A DNA stretch of 64,000 nucleotides from Pomacea canaliculata (Eukaryota > Mollusca > Gastropoda > Architaenioglossa > Ampullariidae): assembly GCF_003073045.1 (NCBI RefSeq), contig NC_037593.1:17598725-17662724 (forward strand), written 5' to 3'. The position numbers and the translations under genes were made by a program. This document shows positions 59,601 through 64,000 of this stretch, one piece after another; the stretch's first letter is position 1; the number at the start of each line of letters is the position of its first letter. The notes under the pieces are model-generated. The model had not been told where the DNA came from and searched no databases. It saw nothing but the letters and a program-made list of their open reading frames with translations.

Positions 59601-61761
59601 GGTGTTTGATGTTATGGCCTATTTCACTCACGACCTCCTGTTAGTGGATGCTCTTTATAGAGAAGCTTCAATGTATATACATGTCTGTACATGTCCTCTA
59701 CTTTGATTATTTCCACTGCAGACTGCTCTACCTCTTCAACTCCTACGGAAACTTCGACTACTTCAAGTCCAACACCAGATCCAACGATCAGAGCATTGAC
59801 TGGTAGGTCGTGTTGTTTATAAGTCACACAACACCGACATCAGTAACAGTTAGTAATTAGGATCGAGATTTGTGACTACACCAGTCCCACCAACAGTCCG
59901 TGGATATTTATTAACGGTAGACATGTAACCCCGGACTTAATACACTCGTTCCTGAGTCTCGTTGAAGAATTATTTCTCCCTTTAGATATTATTTCTACAA
60001 ATCCTTCTGTAACCACTTATTATAAGTCAAACAACAATTATGTAAATATGTCACAATGATGTGATCGTTAAAGAAGCCCACGAAGCTTTATAAAAAGTAA
60101 ATATATTTGTACTAATGCTTTTATTTATAAAATATTAAACTCTAGTAAAATGTGACAGGTAGCTCGTGTGGGTGGGTGTGTTCGAACCCACGCATGTCTT
60201 GTTATCTAGATTCGTAAGTCTACCTGTAGCATCCACAGTTTATCGACACTCACACACATATATATATACACACACTACTATAAATATGTGTTAGTCTGCA
60301 TTATTAATATAGTATTTCTCCCTTTCTCCCTTCAGACAGCACGACTACAGAAACAATTTGGACATCTTCCGATTCAACACCAAGTTCAGAGAGTTCAGCC
60401 TCGGGTGGTAGGTCATGTTGTTTATGTCTCACAATTATGTACAGTGTGTGCGCTCTTCAGACAAACATAACATTTCATGTTTCTCTACTGAGAATTCTCT
60501 TTATCAAATAGTAAACACTAGCATCATGTGACAGCGTGTCCGTGTGTTTGGGATCATGCATCTATAGGAGTGTCAGCGTGTGTCTTTGTGTGTATATGTG
60601 TGCGTGTGTGTGTGTTTACCAACATTGTGACTGTTGTAGTGACCAGTAGCCAGGCGAGTGCAGCAAATGAGAGCTCTGTGATGGTGCCAGTGCTCAGCTG
60701 TCTGGCTGTCGTGTTTGTGGTTGTTGTGGTTGTTGCCGTGTTTTTCTTGTGGAGAAGGAAACGACAAGCTGATGATGTCAGGTTGGTGTTCCTCCATGTC
60801 GATGGATAGATGGATATTTATAGGTGCGTTTCTATCCGGATGAGTGTTTGTAAGTTTGTTTTTAGTTTTAAGTTTAAAGTGATGATGATGATGGATGATG
60901 GATGTATGGTGGATGGATGATGGATGGATGATGATGGATGATGGATGACGATGACGATGACGATGATGTCTGCAGGAAAGAGAACAACCCCAGCTGCCTC
61001 TCTGTTGAGACCAACTTACATCACAAGCAGGACTCGTTCAACGTTTATGACAAACTTTGTCATGTAAGTTTTGGCCAAATTTGACAACTTTCTATCGTTG
61101 TTTATTTATTTATTGTCACGTCGTCTCATTTCTCTCATCATTATTATTTTCATCCATTGTCTTTTTGTTTTTTTATTAGGCAGGTCAAACACTTGAAATA
61201 TTATACACACACACTCAGCATGTCATTCTTGAGTTCACGGTGCGGGTTCACACAAGTTTATAATTCGCGTTCCAGGACAACAGGAGAACCAACATCAACA
61301 ATACTTCCACTACAGCAGCGAACTCACGTGACAACGACAACAACGATGACTACGCCTACATCGATGACCCCGCGATAAACAAGGGCGTTGTCAGGCTGCA
61401 CCACGACAGGCCGGTGACGACCGATGGTCAGCACGCACTCACTGACCCCTCTGTCAGCGGACTGGAACCTGACCTCTCCTCCACCTACACACTCGCCCGA
61501 CCCACAGACAACGACATTCCTGACCCTCAGCCTCCAGACTACTTCATTCTGGAGGAGAGGGACAAGAAAGAGTGTGCTGAGCCAACCCATTACTTTATTC
61601 TGGAGGAGAGGGGTGAGAAGAATTCAGCCGCAGACACAGACACCCAGCAGTACTTCATTCTGGAGGAGAAACCGGAAGGAGGGGTTGGAGAGTCCTCCAG
61701 GTCTGATGCTGACTACTTCGTACTCCCCTCCTTCGCTGTCATACCTTCCCCAACTCTCTAA
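54948..61761 (+). CDS. Receptor-like membrane protein, array copy 2
   Basis: Exons: 54948-55014 (start and signal peptide MDLTGILTLLLQLIS), then, after a 3.9-kb intron, stalk exons 58964-59032, 59722-59802 and 60336-60407, a transmembrane exon 60640-60781, 60976-61063, and the tail exon 61276-61761. All ectodomain exons are phase 1-1, so stalk units can be added or lost without changing frame. The stalk is Ser/Thr/Pro-rich (TPTETSTTSSPTPDPT) and likely O-glycosylated. The helix is VPVLSCLAVVFVVVVVVAVF followed by LWRRKRQ. The tail shares with copy 1 the YIDDP, YTLA, DYFILEE, HYFILEE, QYFILEE and DYFVL motifs, then ends abruptly in PSFAVIPSPTL, a sequence read from what is 3' flanking DNA in copy 1. 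The ITAM-like end is therefore lost. No globular domain exon was found in intron 1, so a stalk-only ectodomain is possible. Confidence 0.75.
55648..55833 (+). pseudogene. THAP-domain fragment of a transposase
   Basis: The frame contains MPRERAAPDCHEKMGK, then FSFYQFPQDKAIRNEWVIPI and ER. This follows the THAP pattern MPxxCAAxxC...F.FP.D...R..W...I.R, including the AVPTM-preceding core FP and W. The first Cys is Arg here, and the distal Cys/His pair is missing because a stop follows at LWEPKE. It lies inside the TTAA-flanked element, so it is most likely part of its decayed transposase and not a host gene. Confidence 0.55.
55935..56790 (+). mobile_element. LINE 3' end (L2/CR1-like), 5' truncated
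   Basis: Encodes the end of a reverse transcriptase: RDLGLFIDAELSMCNHV, TITSRLDYCNSALWGIP, then, after one frame change near 56230, the C-terminal block NAAPKLWNALPSSLSTI and FRKKLKTHLFI with a stop. These match the usual SRLDYCNSLL and NAAPxLWNxLP blocks of L2/CR1-type LINEs. A T-rich tail (56640-56697) and an (ATC)n tract (56748-56783) follow. It is nested inside the TTAA-flanked element. Confidence 0.8.
56870..57330 (-). mobile_element. LINE reverse-transcriptase C-terminal fragment
   Basis: The minus strand encodes NKCPFYINYKEDEAHVLFYC followed by PRYVDFGPGYL, the typical CPxCxxxxEDExHxLFxCPxY motif at the end of many non-LTR retrotransposon proteins. Its 3' flank (56870-56960) is repeated at 63905-64000, so this insertion predates the split of receptor copies 2 and 3. 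Confidence 0.65.
57600..58380 (+). promoter_or_regulatory. Promoter-like region and possible 5' exon in copy 2 intron 1
   Basis: A TATATATATAG run (57779-57790) and a G14 tract (57810-57823) are followed by GC-rich, purine-rich sequence with a GAC repeat (58084-58106). It ends in a strong donor, ATCAGG/GTAAGAG, near 58377. An open frame of about 45 codons from MRTETGVRKFRRDL reaches that donor. This could be an alternative first exon for copy 2, or the end of an unidentified inserted element. I recognise no protein similarity. Confidence 0.35.
60880..60967. repeat. (GAT)n/(GATG)n repeat beside splice acceptor
   Basis: A degenerate run of GATG and GACGAT units directly upstream of the 60976 exon. 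A shorter version lies at the same place in copy 1 (51357-51398). Confidence 0.85.
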
Positions 61762-62089
61762 ACAGTCAGGTACCCATTCCCACCACCTGGGTCGAATGGC
61801 GAAAGTTTGCTGCCCTAGTCGGGCATTGAACCAGCGCACTCTCAGTTAGGACGTCAGCACTCGGCTCTCTGCTTGTCACAGAAGCGGTGAGGAAGTAAAG
61901 ACGACATTGTGAGTAACAAGACACGAGGATGTTGACACCAGATCTTTTCCTGATGCCTGGGTAATGCGAGAGTGAGATGCGGTCGAATATTCTGTCACAG
62001 AAAAGACGATTGTGTATATTTAACAAGCTACATTTTTCACTTTGTGAATTTTTTTAAAGCGTATTTGATATCCCACAAAAGATGTCGAG

Positions 62090-62106
62090 AATAAACACTG
62101 AATAAA
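62090..62106 (+). terminator. Candidate poly(A) signals of receptor copy 2
   Basis: Two AATAAA hexamers about ten bases apart, roughly 330 bases after the copy 2 stop, conserved after copy 1 at about 53772-53786. Confidence 0.45.
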
Positions 62107-62147
62107 GTTTAGCACCAGAAAGGATTTTTCTGTTGTTTGTGTCAAAA

Positions 62148-62299
62148 CTGCAGCATGTTCAGACTACAGTGTGAACACTGTAAACAGATGTTACATGCAG
62201 ATAAAGAACAACATGCCCGAGACAAGAACTGAACCCAGGACAGTCAACCCTCACTGTATTGGTGACAGGCGATAACCGTTGCACCACCAGACCACCCGG
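62148..62299 (-). mobile_element. tRNA-derived SINE (copy D)
   Basis: The same insertion as copy C, carried along in the duplication. The tail motif is missing at its left end (the sequence jumps into CAGCATGTTCAGACTACAGT), while box B (AACTGAACCCAGG in reverse) and the box A side are kept. Confidence 0.75.
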
Positions 62300-63408
62300 A
62301 TGAGAGAGAGAAAGAGTAACGAGTATATTGTGGCGTGTCCGTCGTAGGTTCAAATCTCATATCCCTCTCAGTTAATTTTCTCTTGATCTAGCACCTCTTT
62401 AAAGAACTTCACAGAGAGACTCTAAGCTGCTGACACAGTGTTTAACACCACCACCACCACCACCACCACCAACACCAACAAGAAAAACAACACCACAGCA
62501 ATATGATTCCTAGAGCACTGGCTAGTGTAGTAGTTTCACAGAGAGGTGAAGTGATGTTAGCATCTCGCAATTCTTCCACCCAGCATTGAGACACACTTCT
62601 TTGAGGAACATCAGTCGGCGCATCCACACCCAACCACGTGATCTCGTCGTGGCGGCCTCGTGAGGTCCAGTTTGCAGTAACACAGAAAGGTTTTGTTAAT
62701 GCACTTCCCTGTCTGAGCTAAAATGGTTTTGTGTTTCACTCTGTGTCCGTAAAGTCGAGTCGCTGAGTAAAGGAGAGTAAAGAAAGAAGTCCGGGTTTTT
62801 TCACCAGACACAACCTTTCAGCTTCACGCTCCACTGACGTCTGAGAGCCGTTGAGACGCACGTTGTATCAAGAGACAAACAATGCCCAGTCACCTGCAGG
62901 AAGTAATTCACTCCAGTGTGGCGCCATCTTGTGAGGACGTAGCTCCATGAGTTTGCTGACTACAGAGTCAGACGGTGTGTCAGGGAGTACTAGAGGCACC
63001 ATTTAGTGAGTATTCATCTTTGTACATGTCTGTCGTCTGTCAACATCACGGTAGTTGTTGGTTGTTTGAGTTTTACACCGTGTCAGCAAGTAAGGTCATG
63101 TCAAGGCAAGGAGACAGTAAGACTACTGTAGGTGGTTAGAGTGATTGGCTGGGCTTGTACACAAACGTATACCTGAGATCACACACACACACATATATAT
63201 ATTGTTAGGATGTAAAAGCGAAATGGTGTTGTTAATTGTCAGCCATGGACTAGACCCAGGTGCTATGTCGTCGTCAATGGTTCATAGGTCATAACCTGTG
63301 GACGGTGCCAGTCTCTCCCATAATGGTGAGGTCAGAATGTCGTTACCGAGACCTAATGCAGATGTATTTTATTTTCAGTGTTAACTCGTTGTTGACGGTT
63401 GTTCCGAG

Positions 63409-63478
63409 ATGGACTTGACAGTGATCCACTATCTCATCCTCCTCCTGCTTAGCTCGATCTTTGTTGTTCCAGATAACA
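63409..63478 (+). CDS. Receptor-like membrane protein, array copy 3, signal-peptide exon
   Basis: The first coding exon of a third gene. The preceding acceptor is ATTTTATTTTCAG, and 30 bases of 5' UTR match copy 2 almost exactly. The exon encodes MDLTVIHYLILLLLSSIF, a clear signal-peptide hydrophobic core, then VVPDN, ending phase 1 at a GTAAGT donor. Copy 2 has MDLTGILTLLLQLIS in the same place. The signal core is stronger here. The rest of the gene lies beyond the window. Confidence 0.7.
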
Positions 63479-64000
63479 GTAAGTACACTGATGCTGTTGA
63501 CAAGAATACACATACTAGAGCTGACCACACACACGCCAACACATCTTCACTTGTACACCTTCCCCTCTTGGATATAACTATACGTTAATATATATATAAC
63601 TCACATATATTTTGATTTTCTGCTTATCAAGACTGTCCCATGTCATATTTTTCACTGTATGCTTTCTCTATCCCACTTTCTATATCGGAATCTCCCAAAT
63701 CATGCAGAACGACACACACACACCAACAGAGTTACCACATCAGGGTGCACCCCTTTAACTAAAAATCCCACATAAGAAATATATATATAGTTACGAATTC
63801 AACTTATACAGATGGAGTTAAAATCTAGAATTTTTTAAGTTAAAGATGTATAAATGTTTCGTCAACAAGTCATACATTTTTGGAAAGTATTATTACCAAC
63901 TTGTATTAATAATCCGTGGTATTATTTACACATCTTTATATTTTCTAGAAGTATTTTACAATCTCGTACTTTCAGTACAGTAACAGTTACCACAGCTATT
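63479..64000 (+). other. Start of copy 3 intron 1
   Basis: Matches copy 2 intron 1 (55015-55447 and 56866-56960) with small differences. It lacks the TTAA-flanked element and runs straight into the shared LINE remnant at 63905. Confidence 0.7.

Larger units (their letters stand above)
61762..63408. other. Spacer between receptor copies 2 and 3
   Basis: Duplicates the block before copy 2: two AATAAA signals (62090-62106), SINE copy D, a CCA/CAA microsatellite and the presumed 5' UTR exon ending at a GTGAGT donor (63006). It also contains about 165 bases (63105-63270) that copy 2's equivalent intron lacks. Confidence 0.65.

Overview
The window is animal nuclear DNA. Genes are split into short exons by GT-AG introns (one is GC-AG), intergenic stretches are long and AT-rich, and tRNA-derived SINEs, non-LTR retrotransposon pieces, DNA transposon relics and microsatellites are common. 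The recognisable families (NSMCE2, odd-skipped related, fatty-acid-binding protein) are bilaterian. The sparse genes, the SINE style and a fast-evolving tandem receptor family suggest a lophotrochozoan, most likely a mollusc. That placement is inference.

Layout. 1-9.6 kb: no recognisable gene, mainly simple repeats. 9.6-12.3 kb, minus strand: a five-exon gene for the SMC5/6 SUMO ligase NSE2 (244 aa). 13.1-22.0 kb, plus strand: an eleven-exon gene for a divergent protein kinase (459 aa), head-to-head with NSE2 and separated from it by 855 bp; its intron 2 carries a hAT-like non-autonomous transposon. 22-27.3 kb: intergenic, with one SINE and one dispersed repeat. 27.3-29.5 kb, minus strand: an odd-skipped-related (OSR) transcription factor with three C2H2 zinc fingers. 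29.5-43.6 kb: a long gene-free stretch, perhaps OSR regulatory DNA. 43.6-44.6 kb, minus strand: a fatty-acid-binding-protein-like gene whose predicted start lies in a GAT microsatellite that encodes poly-Asp. 44.6-50 kb: intergenic, with a SINE, a CRE-motif cluster, a 54-bp tandem repeat and a LINE fragment.

49.8-64 kb, plus strand: the most unusual part. It is a tandem array of single-pass membrane receptor-like genes with a signal-peptide exon, Ser/Thr/Pro-rich stalk exons of phase 1-1, a transmembrane exon, and a long acidic tail with repeated Tyr-Phe-x-Leu-Glu motifs. Copy 1 (3' part, 49993-52322) keeps a complete tail ending in a motif that fits the ITAM consensus. Copy 2 (54948-61761) has lost that end by a deletion. 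Copy 3 begins at 63409 and runs off the window. Transposons present in one copy but not another let the duplications be ordered: a TTAA-flanked Kolobok-like element with a THAP fragment and a nested LINE sits only in copy 2.

NSE2 serves genome maintenance, OSR development, and the FABP-like protein lipid binding. No operon-like logic links the genes. The array looks like a young lineage-specific surface-receptor family that may signal through tyrosine phosphorylation; that role is inferred from motifs only. Exon borders were placed by hand from splice consensus, phase and protein similarity, without transcript data.
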